A DNA stretch of 64,000 bases from NCBI RefSeq assembly GCF_036884275.1, contig NZ_CP145607.1, positions 1,413,001 to 1,477,000 on the forward strand, read 5' to 3'. Source of the DNA: Sphingomonas kaistensis. GTDB lineage: Bacteria; Pseudomonadota; Alphaproteobacteria; Sphingomonadales; Sphingomonadaceae. Under the pieces are notes generated by a model that saw only the letters and a list, made by a program, of their open reading frames with translations, was not told the origin of the DNA and made no database searches. The position numbers were made by a program, and so were the translations under genes. Positions within the stretch are counted from its first letter, which is position 1. The number at the start of each line of letters is the position of its first letter. Shown here piece by piece: positions 22,628 through 31,042 of this stretch.

Positions 22628-23986
22628 TCAGAACCACATCCGGATACCGGTCAGGATGCTCCAGCTACTGGCATCCTCACCGTCAGCCCGAAGAAAGCGG
22701 CGAGTGTCACCGAATGCGCGGCGATATTGAACGCCAAGGTAGGGTGAGAACTCGCGGCGGATGTCGTAACGAAGGCGCAGGCCAACCTCCCCGTCAGTCA
22801 GGCCTGCACCAGTCCTGAGCTCGGGCGTGTCTTGGGCTGCGAAGTTTAGCTCGGCGCGAGGCTGAAGGATCAAGCGCTGGGTGATGCGCTGGTCGTAATA
22901 ACCCTCAAATTTGCCGAGCAGCTCGCCCTTGTTCGACAGGAACAAGGCCGCCTCGACGTCAAAGAAGCTCGGCGCGAGCCCCTCAACTCCGATCGTCACA
23001 TAGGCCCGCGAAGGGTTGCGTCGGATATCGTAGCGCACGCCGCCCTGGAGGTTCCAATAAGGACCGATTGCATGGCTGTAGAGCGCCTGCGTCTCGACTT
23101 TCTCGAGAGCGCCGCCGAACTCCCCTTCACCTTCGCTCTTGAAGACGAAGCGTCCGATGTCACCGCCGTACCAGGCTTCACCGTCCCATTCGTAGGCCTG
23201 CCGACCCTTGCGCCACTGCACTTCTGCAATGTTCAGCAGCGCCTGAAAGAACCTTTGGCCTCCATGATGCTCGTCGAGATGGTGACGACCCATCGCCATC
23301 GCCTCAGCGCCGTAGATGGCGTCGCCGGCGTGGTCGGTCGGGACAGGAGGCGCAGGCGAGTCAGTTGCCGCCAGATTCGTTCCTGAAGCAGCCTGCGATG
23401 TCGGCTGCGGTGCTGCTGGGGTGCAATGACCCATGGCCGCATGCTCCGGCGGGCAGGCAGGTTGAGCAGGTGCAGCAGGCGGCGACAACACTGTCGGCGC
23501 TGGGGTGCAATGGCCCATAGCCGCATGCTCCGGCGGACACGCGGGTTGCGGAGGTGCGGCAGTCGGCGACTGCAACGGAGTCGCTGTGAGCTTGCAGTGC
23601 CCCATCGCTGCATGTTCAGGCAGGCAAGTCGCCTGGGCTGGCGTGGTGGGCCTGCTTTGCGGCTGCTGGGCAGACTGATCCTGGAGTGCTGATTGTACGG
23701 CACGAGGAAGCGTGCAGTGTCCCATTGCGGCATGCTCAGGCAGGCACGCGGCCGGCTGCGAGGTCGATGGCTGCAAACGCGGTGCTGGTGCAGCTTGGGG
23801 CTTGGCCGCAGCCGGCGGCGAAGCGGGCAGGGTGCAATGGCCCATGGCGGCGTGCTCAGGCAGGCAGGTTGTCTGCGGCTGTGCCGGTTGCGCCGAGTGC
23901 CCCGCGTGCTGAGCTGCCGCTGGCGAGGCAAGCGCCGCTGTTGCTGCCGTGGCGAATAGCGCGAGAGTGGAAAAGCGCGTCATCAT
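22628..23986 (-). CDS. copB: CopB-like outer-membrane copper protein with five Cys/His repeats
   Basis: A 452-residue protein. After the signal (ASPAAAQ) there is an extended N-terminal region with five copies of C-[L/P]-P-E-H-A-A-M-G-H-C at residues 41-51, 81-91, 121-131, 150-160 and 178-188, joined by Pro/Ala/Gln linkers. From about residue 205 it is a normal CopB: DAIYGAEAMAMGRHHLDEHHGG, a beta-barrel with alternating strands, and an aromatic C-terminus (GIRMWF) for outer-membrane insertion. CopB binds or traffics copper across the outer membrane. The usual CopB N-terminus is Met/His-rich (MDHSxM-type); replacement by Cys-bearing units is odd. The start is ATG 23986 (or the next codon), after AGGAG; a TTG four codons earlier is part of that site. 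Confidence 0.88.
   Translation of the reverse strand: MMTRFSTLALFATAATAALASPAAAQHAGHSAQPAQPQTTCLPEHAAMGHCTLPASPPAAAKPQAAPAPRLQPSTSQPAACLPEHAAMGHCTLPRAVQSALQDQSAQQPQSRPTTPAQATCLPEHAAMGHCKLTATPLQSPTAAPPQPACPPEHAAMGHCTPAPTVLSPPAAPAQPACPPEHAAMGHCTPAAPQPTSQAASGTNLAATDSPAPPVPTDHAGDAIYGAEAMAMGRHHLDEHHGGQRFFQALLNIAEVQWRKGRQAYEWDGEAWYGGDIGRFVFKSEGEGEFGGALEKVETQALYSHAIGPYWNLQGGVRYDIRRNPSRAYVTIGVEGLAPSFFDVEAALFLSNKGELLGKFEGYYDQRITQRLILQPRAELNFAAQDTPELRTGAGLTDGEVGLRLRYDIRREFSPYLGVQYRRAFGDTRRFLRADGEDASSWSILTGIRMWF
23423..23866 (-). repeat. Five-copy CLPEHAAMGHC-coding repeat in copB
   Basis: Five 33-base units encode the 11-residue C-x-P-E-H-A-A-M-G-H-C motif, spaced by linkers of 29, 29, 18 and 17 residues. 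Copies 1-3 read CLPEH and copies 4-5 read CPPEH, and the two linker lengths go with the two types. This suggests stepwise duplication of two unit lengths. A diverged sixth copy (CLPEHRAAGHC) is at 19456-19488 in the DUF305 gene. Confidence 0.85.
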
Positions 23987-23994
23987 GTTGCTCC

Positions 23995-26094
23995 TCAAGC
24001 CTTGCGGACGGTGACGACGCGCATCATCCCAGCGGTCATGTGGTAGAGATTGTGGCAGTGGAACGCCCAGTCGCCGATCGCATCGGCAGTGACGTCGAAC
24101 GTCATCTTGCCGCCAGGCGGGACATTCACCGTGTGCTTACGGGGCGAATTGGCCCCGTGACCCGTCACCAGCTCGAAGAAGTGTCCGTGCAGGTGGATCG
24201 GGTGCGGCATCATGGTGTCATTGATCAGCGTGACCCGCACCCGCTCGTTGTGGCGGAACGGGATCGGCTCGGCTGGTTCGCTAAGCTTCACCCCGTCGAA
24301 CGACCACATGTAGCGTTCCATGTTGCCGGTGAGGTGGATGTCGAGCTTGCGTGTGGGCGCCCGAACGTCCGGGTTGGGCGCCAGTGCAACAAGGTCGCGG
24401 TAAGTGAGCACGCGGTGGTCCATGCCTTCCAGACCCTGAGGCGGCTCGCTGGTCCGATCGGTGGGCATCGGCGAGATCGTTTGTACGCCGGGGTTCCTGT
24501 CGACCTGCGGCGCGTTGCTGAAGTCGCGCATGCTCATGGAACCGTGGTCCATGCCCTGCATGGCGCCACCCTGAGCTGACGATCCATGTCCCATCGCCGA
24601 ATGATCCATGCCGGCCATCGAACCGGCCTGCGGCGTTGCAGCTGCCTGAGCTGAGCCGTGCCCCATTGCCGAGTGGTCCATTCCAGCCATCGAGCTCGCG
24701 GCGGCCGGAGCAGCAGCGCCGTGGCCCATTGCTGCGTGATCCATGCCGGCCATGGAGGCCTGCCCCATGCCAGCCATCGTGGCTGCAGCGATCGAACCGG
24801 CGACCGCCTTGATCGTCCCGTGGTCGGTCGGCTCCTTCCACCCGGTCAGCTTCCACAGGTTGCGCGACGCGTTCTGCTCAGCCGAGGGGTCGACCCCGCG
24901 ACGAACCGCGACGTTCGGCATGTTCGGCCCATCCATGGCCATGCCGCCATGATCCATGCCGGACATGCCACTCATATCCATGCCCATATCCTTCATGGTG
25001 AGCAGCGGGCGTGGGCGGAGGGGAGGCACAGGTGCGAACATGCCCTCGCGAGGCGCAAGCGTCGCGCGACCCATACCAGACCGGTCAATCGCCTCGCTGA
25101 CGAAGCTGTAGGCGCGATCCCCGGGGGTAACTACGACATCGAACGTTTCAGCCACGCCGATCTGGAACTCATCCACGGTGACCGGCTTAACATTCTGGCC
25201 GTCCGCCTGGACCACAGTCATCGGCAGGTCGGGAATACGAACATTGAAGTTCGTTTGAGCCGAGGCATTGATAATGCGAAGCCGCACGCGTTCGCCGGCA
25301 CGAAACAGGCCCGTCCAATTGTCGTAAGGTCCGTGGCCATTGACCGTGAAGTTGTACGTCGACCCGGTCACATCGGCGATGTCAGCGGGGTCCATGCGCA
25401 TCTTGGCCCACTCGCGCCGCTCCTTTGCAGGCATGTCGCGCCCGGCGAGCAAGCCCGACAGGGTCAGCCGCTGGTGGTTGAAGTAGCCACCGCCCATCTG
25501 CTTGAGCTTCTTGTATACGGTGGCACCGCTTAGCGGCGTGTGATCTGATAAGACCAGGACATGCTCGCGGTCGTAGGCGACCGGGTCCGGCCCAGCTGGA
25601 TCGATCACGATCGGACCGTACAGCCCGTCTTCTTCTTGGTAGGCTGAGTGAGAGTGGTACCAGTAAGTCCCATACTGCGGGACCTCGAACTCGTAGGTAA
25701 AGGTTGAGCGCGGCATGATGCCGGGGAAGCTCACGCCCGGAACGCCATCCATCTCGAAGGGCACGAGCAGCCCGTGCCAGTGAATCGAACTCTCTTCATC
25801 GAGGGTGTTCTGGACCCTCAAGCGAACCCGCTGCCCTTCCTTGAGGCGGACGAGCGGAGCGGGCACCGTGCCGTTGACGCCAATGGCGCGGCTGACCTTG
25901 CCGTCCACTCTCACAGCGACCTGACCGATCGTTAGAGCGATGTCAGTGCCGCTGACGGTGGGTAGCGGCCGAGCGATCCCGCGAGACACGGTTTGTGCCC
26001 AGGCGGGCATGGCGGAGGCGAATCCGGCACCGGCACCGCCAAGGGCGGCGGCGCGCAGGAACTGGCGCCGCTCGAGAGCAAGCTTGTCGAACAT
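23995..26094 (-). CDS. copA: CopA multicopper oxidase, Tat-exported, Met-rich insert
   Basis: A 699-residue periplasmic copper oxidase. The Tat signal is ERRQFLRAAALGG ending MPAWAQ. Three cupredoxin domains carry all four copper motifs: HWHGLLVPF, YWYHSHSAYQ, HPIHLHGHFFEL and FHCHNLYHMTAGMM. Between domains two and three is a Met/His insert with MSGMDHGGMAMDG and three copies of MAGMDH[A/S]AMGHG plus MQGMDHGSMSM. The family oxidises Cu(I) and gives copper resistance with CopB. ATG 26094 has AAGGA seven bases upstream; an ATG at 26115 lacks a site. copB starts nine bases past its stop. Confidence 0.95.
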   Translation of the reverse strand: MFDKLALERRQFLRAAALGGAGAGFASAMPAWAQTVSRGIARPLPTVSGTDIALTIGQVAVRVDGKVSRAIGVNGTVPAPLVRLKEGQRVRLRVQNTLDEESSIHWHGLLVPFEMDGVPGVSFPGIMPRSTFTYEFEVPQYGTYWYHSHSAYQEEDGLYGPIVIDPAGPDPVAYDREHVLVLSDHTPLSGATVYKKLKQMGGGYFNHQRLTLSGLLAGRDMPAKERREWAKMRMDPADIADVTGSTYNFTVNGHGPYDNWTGLFRAGERVRLRIINASAQTNFNVRIPDLPMTVVQADGQNVKPVTVDEFQIGVAETFDVVVTPGDRAYSFVSEAIDRSGMGRATLAPREGMFAPVPPLRPRPLLTMKDMGMDMSGMSGMDHGGMAMDGPNMPNVAVRRGVDPSAEQNASRNLWKLTGWKEPTDHGTIKAVAGSIAAATMAGMGQASMAGMDHAAMGHGAAAPAAASSMAGMDHSAMGHGSAQAAATPQAGSMAGMDHSAMGHGSSAQGGAMQGMDHGSMSMRDFSNAPQVDRNPGVQTISPMPTDRTSEPPQGLEGMDHRVLTYRDLVALAPNPDVRAPTRKLDIHLTGNMERYMWSFDGVKLSEPAEPIPFRHNERVRVTLINDTMMPHPIHLHGHFFELVTGHGANSPRKHTVNVPPGGKMTFDVTADAIGDWAFHCHNLYHMTAGMMRVVTVRKA

Positions 26095-26126
26095 CTGGGA
26101 TCCTTGCGGAGTCATGGCACGAAAGG

Positions 26127-26157
26127 GCCGGCGGCGGCCCTAAGGGACACCGCCGGC
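26127..26157 (-). other. Stable intergenic hairpin upstream of copA
   Basis: Arms at 26127-26140 and 26144-26157 pair at 12 of 14 positions (GCCGGCGG core against CCGCCGGC) around a 3-base loop. It falls between the small CCxxM gene and copA, and no T-run follows in the direction of transcription. It is therefore more likely an mRNA stabiliser, processing site or partial attenuator than a full terminator. Confidence 0.5.
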
Positions 26158-26171
26158 TTCCTTAGTGCGGC

Positions 26172-26444
26172 TTAGTGCTGGAGGCCGCCGGGTGCGGCGG
26201 ACTTGGACATGTCGTGGCCGGCATGGGGATCGGTGCTGGCCTTCATGTCATGGCCCATCTTCGAATGGTCCATATCTTTGCAGCAATCAGATTTCATATC
26301 CTTGCAGCAGTCGGACTTCATGTCCTTGCAGCAGGGCTTCTCCATCTTAGCACAACAATCAGCCTTGGGCGCCGGAGCAGCCTGCGCGTTGGCAACAGAC
26401 GGAAGGGCAATCGACAGAGCGATCGCAGACAGTATCTTGTTCAT
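26172..26444 (-). CDS. Small secreted CCxxM-repeat metal-binding protein
   Basis: A 90-residue protein with a signal peptide (ILSAIALSIALPSVANAQ). The mature 70 residues are almost all metal ligands: four Cys-Cys units of C-C-x-x-M type (DCCAKM, PCCKDM, DCCKDM twice) followed by DHSKMGHDM and PHAGHDMSK. ATG 26444 has GGAGA five bases upstream. I recognise no named family. Composition suggests a periplasmic copper sponge or chaperone, comparable in idea to bacterial metallothioneins (inference). It sits between the first gene of the CueR-driven operon and copA. Confidence 0.75.
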   Translation of the reverse strand: MNKILSAIALSIALPSVANAQAAPAPKADCCAKMEKPCCKDMKSDCCKDMKSDCCKDMDHSKMGHDMKASTDPHAGHDMSKSAAPGGLQH

Positions 26445-26479
26445 GAGAGTCTCCGTGAAATCGAGAAAATAGATCGATT

Positions 26480-26839
26480 TCACGCGACTCGTGGAGGGGG
26501 CGTAGCAAGCTCGGCCGGTGAGCCGATCAGGACGGTCAGGGCTGGGGACGAAACCTCGGCATGGACAATCACTTCGTCAGCAGCAGAAGCCTGCGGCGCA
26601 ACCGCTATGCCCATGCACATCGATGCACAACACGTCTTTCCCGAGAACTTTTCGTGCTTGGCACCCTGTTCGGATGTCCCACCACAATGCGCCGATGCGC
26701 TTGCCTGCTGATGATGAGATGATGCTGGAGCCGGTTGCCGCTCCATTGCATTCGCCGTCACGGGCGCCACAAGCACCGCGAGCGCCAGAAGCGCTTGCAG
26801 AAGCCCTCGCAGGCTCGTGATGTGACGTAGCAGGTGCAT
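26480..26839 (-). CDS. Small secreted Cys/His protein, first gene of copper operon
   Basis: A 119-residue protein with a signal or anchor (LLQALLALAVLVAPVTANA), then a His-rich stretch (SSHHQQASASAHC) and a Cys cluster (KTCCASMCMG), ending in a Pro-rich tail. Short proteins with a similar C-C-x-x-x-C pattern are often predicted in copper operons, but I cannot assign a family. ATG 26839 is about 75 bases downstream of the MerR-type -10 element; a TTG at 26860 is an alternative start. It is followed 35 bases later by the CCxxM-repeat gene. Confidence 0.6.
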   Translation of the reverse strand: MHLLRHITSLRGLLQALLALAVLVAPVTANAMERQPAPASSHHQQASASAHCGGTSEQGAKHEKFSGKTCCASMCMGIAVAPQASAADEVIVHAEVSSPALTVLIGSPAELATPPPRVA

Positions 26840-26913
26840 AATGTCGGCTAGTAGGCCCAATCCGTTCTAGACGCTTCCGTTCCCTAGTGAGGCGAAAGCT
26901 ATCCTGAGGAAAT

Positions 26914-26944
26914 CATATAGGGTTTGACACTGTGTCAGGGTCAA
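26914..26944 (-). promoter_or_regulatory. CueR-type promoter of the CopA/CopB operon
   Basis: On the minus strand TTGACC (26944-26939) and TATATG (26919-26914) are separated by exactly 19 bases, the long spacer that MerR-family activators untwist. The spacer holds a dyad with perfect inner arms TGACAC-A-GTGTCA. The -35 box overlaps the stop codon of cueR (TGA inside TTGACC). It drives the leftward genes starting at 26839. Confidence 0.8.
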
Positions 26945-27351
26945 GCGCCTTTTGGCATAAGCTCTTCGGACTCAAGGCCCGCCAGAATGGGGCAATCAGG
27001 TAGGTCATCACCGCTACAAGCGTCGGCTAGGCCCTGCAGCGTGGCGCGCATCTGCTCCAACTGACGGGCCTTACGGCCGAGTTCTTCTGCCCTGAAGAGA
27101 GCCAGTGCCTTTACGTCGGCACTGGATCGGGAACGGTCTTGCCAGAGCTCCAGAAGCTGGCGGATATCCTCGATACCAAAGCCAACGTCTCTCGCTCGAC
27201 CTATGAAGTGGAGCGTATGGAGATCGCGTTCGTCATAATCGCGATAGCCGGATTCGCGCCTGGCTGCTTGAGGTATCAAGCCGATCTTCTCGTAGTGTCG
27301 GATCATTCGCTGACTAACGCCACTGGCTGACGAAATCTGACCGATCTTCAT
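26941..27351 (-). CDS. cueR: CueR-type MerR-family Cu(I) sensor
   Basis: A 136-residue regulator. The N-terminal winged helix (MKIGQISSASGVSQRMIRHY) is followed by a long dimerisation helix and a metal-binding loop. Cys112 and Cys120 in ACSGDDLPDCPI have the same numbering and spacing as E. coli CueR, and residue 77 is Ser, the residue that marks sensors of monovalent Cu/Ag/Au rather than divalent ions. It activates 19-bp-spacer promoters when bound to Cu(I). Two such promoters are in the window (26914-26944 and 29834-29864). The start is set by homology; a longer frame to 27468 is not used. It lies 103 bases downstream of the ATPase gene. Confidence 0.93.
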   Translation of the reverse strand: MKIGQISSASGVSQRMIRHYEKIGLIPQAARRESGYRDYDERDLHTLHFIGRARDVGFGIEDIRQLLELWQDRSRSSADVKALALFRAEELGRKARQLEQMRATLQGLADACSGDDLPDCPILAGLESEELMPKGA

Positions 27352-27454
27352 GCGAATGACCTTGCCCGTACGCTCTTCGAGTAGTCGGCAGACAGCGGCA
27401 GGCTCACGAGAGGGTCGGTAGTAATTCCCACCCAGCCCGCTCCTTCTAGTCTTG

Positions 27455-29824
27455 TCACAGCTGCACACTCCGAAGCCGCAAGGCGTTGCCGATCACCGAT
27501 ACAGAAGAGAGGCTCATGGCCAAGGCGGCGATCATAGGAGAGAGTAGGATACCGAAGACGGGATACAACACGCCGGCTGCGATGGGCACTCCAAGCGCAT
27601 TGTAGCCGAAGGCAAACAGAAGGTTCTGGCGAATGTTGGCTGTTACCGCCCGGCTGAGCCGCCGAGCACGCACTAGGCCGGTCAGATCACCCCCCACCAG
27701 AGTTACGCCCGCACTCTCGACTGCAACGTCAGCGCCCGTTCCCATCGCGATCCCGATGTCGGCTCGGGCAAGAGCGGGAGCATCGTTGACCCCGTCTCCA
27801 GCCATAGCGACCACTCGGCCCTGCTGCTTCAGTCGCTCGATCGCCGCATCCTTATCGGCGGGCAGCACGTCAGCTACTACCTCGTCGATCCCGAGTTTCC
27901 GAGCGACTGCTTCAGCCGTACGGCGATTATCGCCGGTTAGCATGATGATGCGCAGGCCTTCTCGATGAAGGCCTGCAATGGCAGCTTCGGTAGTGTGCTT
28001 GATCGGATCGGCGACTGCAATGAGCCCTGCGGCTCGCCCATCAACCGCGACAAACATCACGGTAGCGCCCTCGTCACGGTGCTTGCCGGCAGCAGCCTCC
28101 AGCTTGCTAGTATCCGAGCCTTCCGCCTCCATCAGAGCGGAATTACCGATCGCCACTCGGCGGTTCTCGACCGTGCCGACAAGCCCTTTGCCACTAATCG
28201 AGAGAAAGTCCGTGGATGGCACAGGCGCCAGGTGGCCCTCCTCTGCCCCTTTGACGATCGCATGAGCGAGGGGGTGGGCGCTCGATGCTTCCAAAGATGC
28301 CGAAAGCCGCAGCACTTCATCAGAGGACAGACTGCCGGTAGCCTCGACGGCTACCAGTGCGGGCTTGCCTTCGGTGAGCGTGCCCGTCTTGTCGAGGACC
28401 AAGGTATCGACGCTGGCGAAGCGCTCCAAGGCTTCGGCGTTCTTGATGAGCACGCCGGATTGCGCGCCCTTACCTACGCCAACCATAATCGACATGGGCG
28501 TAGCCAGTCCGAGTGCACACGGGCAGGCGATGATCAGCACGCTGACCGCTGAAACCAGTGCAAAGGCAAGGCGCGGCTCGGGAGCAGCAAAAGACCAGAT
28601 TGCAAACGCGATCACTGCAACAGCGATAACTGCCGGCACGAACCAAGCAGCGACTTGATCAACCTTCCGCTGGATAGGCGCCTGACTGCGCTGTGCCTCG
28701 GCAACCATCTGTACAATGCGCGACAGCATGGTCTCCGACCCAACCCGATCGGCACGCATGACGAAGCTGCCATCGCCGTTGATGGAGCCACCAGTCACGG
28801 GCGAGCCCGGCTCCTTGCCAACCGGTAGCGGCTCGCCGGTAAGCATCGACTCGTCCACCGAGGACGCGCCTTCGACTACTTCCCCATCGACAGGGATCGC
28901 TTCACCAGGTTTGACCCTGAGCTGGTCGTCGCTTCTGACCATGTCGAGCGGAACGTCACGTTCCTTTCCGGCATGGATCAGGTGCGCTGTTTTCGGCGCT
29001 AGGTCGAGCAAGGCTCGGATGGCCGAGCCGGTCTGTTCGCGAGCGCGTAGCTCCAGCACCTGGCCAAGCAGCACCAGCGTAACGATTACAGCAGCTGCCT
29101 CGAAGTAGAGGCCGACGCCCCCCTCGTGAGTTCGGAACGCGGGCGGGAAGACCTGGGGAGCGATGGCCCCCACAATAGAATAGGCCCAAGCAATGCCAGT
29201 TCCGATCGCAATCAGGGTGAACATGTTGAGGTGAAGCGTCTTGAGGCTATTCCAGCCTCGCACGAAGAAGGGCCAGCCACCCCAGAGCACGACCGGTGTC
29301 GCCATGATGAGCTCGACCCAATCGAGCGTGCGGCCACCGATGAACTCAACCGTCGCTGGCCAGAAATGCCGAAGCATGACGAGGACGAACAAGGGCGCGG
29401 ACAAGGCAGCCGACACGACGAAGCGCCGGCGCATGTTCAGATACTCTTCTGACGGTCCGCTGTTCGGATCGAAGGCCTTCGGCTCCAGAGCCATGCCGCA
29501 GATGGGGCAGGTGCCGGGGCCAATCTGCACGATCTCTGGGTGCATCGGGCAAGTGTACTCGATCTCGGATGAGCCGGGCGAAGGTGCCGAACTTCCAGTC
29601 TCAAGGTAGAGCTCTGGCCTCAGCTCGAAGCGCTCCCGGCACTTGGCCGAACAGAAATGATATGTACGGCCAGCGTGCTCGGCTTGATGGTAGGCAGTCG
29701 CCGGATCGACCGTCATGCCGCAAACGGGGTCGATGACCTTCCCGGGCGTCACATGGTCGTGAGAGGTCGACTGACCATGTTGGTGGTGACAGTCAGACCC
29801 GGGTGCGTGTGAAGGATTTCTCAT
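27455..29824 (-). CDS. Cu(I)-exporting P1B-type ATPase with YHS and heavy-metal-binding domains
   Basis: A 789-residue pump. The N-terminus is His-rich ([14 protein letters not shown]), then a YHS domain ([12 protein letters not shown] with [10 protein letters not shown]) and a short heavy-metal-binding domain ([22 protein letters not shown]) instead of the usual HMA domains. Eight membrane helices follow, with Cys434-Pro-Cys436 ([13 protein letters not shown]), the phosphorylated Asp478 (DKTGTLT), the HP locus ([10 protein letters not shown]) and [10 protein letters not shown]. It exports Cu(I) from the cytoplasm to the periplasm, where CopA and CopB act. The domain set resembles SilP/CopF-like pumps. 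It is preceded by a clear CueR-type promoter. Confidence 0.94.
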   Translation of the reverse strand: MRNPSHAPGSDCHHQHGQSTSHDHVTPGKVIDPVCGMTVDPATAYHQAEHAGRTYHFCSAKCRERFELRPELYLETGSSAPSPGSSEIEYTCPMHPEIVQIGPGTCPICGMALEPKAFDPNSGPSEEYLNMRRRFVVSAALSAPLFVLVMLRHFWPATVEFIGGRTLDWVELIMATPVVLWGGWPFFVRGWNSLKTLHLNMFTLIAIGTGIAWAYSIVGAIAPQVFPPAFRTHEGGVGLYFEAAAVIVTLVLLGQVLELRAREQTGSAIRALLDLAPKTAHLIHAGKERDVPLDMVRSDDQLRVKPGEAIPVDGEVVEGASSVDESMLTGEPLPVGKEPGSPVTGGSINGDGSFVMRADRVGSETMLSRIVQMVAEAQRSQAPIQRKVDQVAAWFVPAVIAVAVIAFAIWSFAAPEPRLAFALVSAVSVLIIACPCALGLATPMSIMVGVGKGAQSGVLIKNAEALERFASVDTLVLDKTGTLTEGKPALVAVEATGSLSSDEVLRLSASLEASSAHPLAHAIVKGAEEGHLAPVPSTDFLSISGKGLVGTVENRRVAIGNSALMEAEGSDTSKLEAAAGKHRDEGATVMFVAVDGRAAGLIAVADPIKHTTEAAIAGLHREGLRIIMLTGDNRRTAEAVARKLGIDEVVADVLPADKDAAIERLKQQGRVVAMAGDGVNDAPALARADIGIAMGTGADVAVESAGVTLVGGDLTGLVRARRLSRAVTANIRQNLLFAFGYNALGVPIAAGVLYPVFGILLSPMIAALAMSLSSVSVIGNALRLRSVQL

Positions 29825-29833
29825 AGCCAGCCC

Positions 29834-29864
29834 TAAATGGACCCTGACATCATGTTAAGGTCAA
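29834..29864 (-). promoter_or_regulatory. CueR-type promoter of the Cu ATPase gene
   Basis: On the minus strand TTGACC (29864-29859) and CATTTA (29839-29834) are 19 bases apart. The spacer carries an 11-base dyad, GACCTTAACAT (29862-29852) against ATGTCAGGGTC (29850-29840), with 9 of 11 pairs matching. This resembles known CueR operators with ACCTT half-sites. The start codon of the ATPase lies only 9 bases past the -10 box, so the leader is very short or the true transcription start is just at the ATG region. Confidence 0.78.
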
Positions 29865-29992
29865 GGGGATAGGCGCGTGGTCTGACTTAGCCAGCGACGG
29901 CAGCTTGATGACTCTGTGTGATCGGCTAGTCCGAGCGTGAGGAGCAAGTGTGTGCAACAGAGGCGCAACTATATTGCAGCCTCTCAAAAAAG

Positions 29993-30069
29993 TGGCGCGC
30001 CCGGCAGGACTCGAACCTGCGACCACGAGCTTAGAAGGCACGTGCTCTATCCAGCTGAGCTACGGGCGC
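29993..30069 (-). tRNA. tRNA-Arg (anticodon TCT), CCA encoded
   Basis: A 77-base cloverleaf reading leftward from 30069. The 7-bp acceptor stem is GCGCCCG/CGGGCGC, the D-arm contains AGCTCAGCTGGATAGAGC, the anticodon loop is CTTCTAA with anticodon TCT, the T-arm contains GGTTCGAGTCC, the discriminator is G, and CCA is encoded at 29995-29993. A T-run follows directly (29984-29992 region). The anticodon stem CGTGC/GCTCG has one central U-U mismatch. Its 3' end points to the metal-resistance region. Confidence 0.93.
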
Positions 30070-30167
30070 GTTGCAGTCGTCGCTAAGGCGGAGCGGGCTC
30101 CGGCTCAAGCATTCATCTTTCATTCACTGCGTAGGCCGTGTATTAGCAGCGCAAGACAGGGGTGTTT

Positions 30168-30374
30168 ATGCGCGCTTTTTCGAGCTTTTTCGTCGCCGCC
30201 ATGGCGTTAACCGCGGCTCCCGCCGAGGCGGCAAGGATCGTCATTCTGACCGATCCCATGACGCTGGAACGCCGGGTCGTAGTGATCGAGCAGGCCGGAC
30301 CCGACCGAATCTATCTCTGCCCCACGCCGCCCGCGACCGCCGGTTGCCGCGACGTGACGCCGCCGGCGCGCTAG
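30168..30374 (+). CDS. Small secreted protein of unknown function
   Basis: A 68-residue protein with a signal peptide ([15 protein letters not shown]) and a 48-residue mature part, [20 protein letters not shown] then [20 protein letters not shown], with two Cys that could form a disulfide. ATG 30168 follows AGGGG with good spacing; a GTG two codons earlier is less likely. No family is recognised. The last 4 bases overlap the convergent purQ stop. Confidence 0.6.
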   Translation: MRAFSSFFVAAMALTAAPAEAARIVILTDPMTLERRVVVIEQAGPDRIYLCPTPPATAGCRDVTPPAR

Positions 30375-31042
30375 ACCGCCGCCAGCGCTCCGACCAGGCT
30401 GTCGAACAAGCGGCGGCCATCCTCGTTGCCATGCGCCGGCTCGGCTGCGCGTTCGGGGTGCGGCATCATGCCAAGCACATTGCCGCCCGCGTTGACGAGG
30501 CCCGCGATGTCGTTGGCCGAGCCGTTCACCGTGCAGGCGTAGCGGAACACCACCTGTCCCTCGCCCTCGATCCGGGCCAGCGTGTCGGCGTCGGCCTGGA
30601 AATTGCCGTCGTGGTGGGCGACCGGGATGTGGATCGTCTCACCGGCTGAATAGGCGTTGGTGAAGCGGGTACGGTTATTCTCGACCGTCAGCGCCGCATC
30701 CTTGCAGACAAAGGTGAGTGCGGCGTTGCGCATCAGGGCGCCCGGCAGCAGCCCTGCTTCAGTCAGGACCTGGAAGCCGTTGCAGATGCCGAGCACCGGG
30801 CGGCCCTTGCCGGCTTCGTCGATCACCGCCTGCATGATCGGCGAGCGCGCCGCCATCGCGCCCGAGCGAAGATAATCCCCGTAGCTGAAGCCGCCGGGGA
30901 CGGCGATCAGGTCGAGGCCCTCGGGAAGGCTGGTATCGCGGTGCCAGACCATCTCGGGCCGGCGGCCGGTCGCGCGCTCCAGCGCTACGGCGAGATCGCG
31001 ATCGCAGTTGGAGCCCGGAAAGACGAGAACCGCGCTCTTCAT
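30371..31042 (-). CDS. purQ: Phosphoribosylformylglycinamidine synthase, glutaminase subunit
   Basis: A 223-residue class I glutamine amidotransferase. It starts [21 protein letters not shown], has the nucleophile Cys in [13 protein letters not shown] and the His/Glu of the triad in [12 protein letters not shown]. It supplies ammonia to PurL for FGAM formation in purine synthesis. purS lies directly upstream with its stop overlapping this ATG at 31042. purL is not in the window on this side. Confidence 0.97.
   Translation of the reverse strand: MKSAVLVFPGSNCDRDLAVALERATGRRPEMVWHRDTSLPEGLDLIAVPGGFSYGDYLRSGAMAARSPIMQAVIDEAGKGRPVLGICNGFQVLTEAGLLPGALMRNAALTFVCKDAALTVENNRTRFTNAYSAGETIHIPVAHHDGNFQADADTLARIEGEGQVVFRYACTVNGSANDIAGLVNAGGNVLGMMPHPERAAEPAHGNEDGRRLFDSLVGALAAV

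Noticed and set aside
23423..23866. CRISPR-like array
   Set aside because: The repeats are in-frame coding units of copB with diverging sequence and unequal linkers; no cas genes are present.
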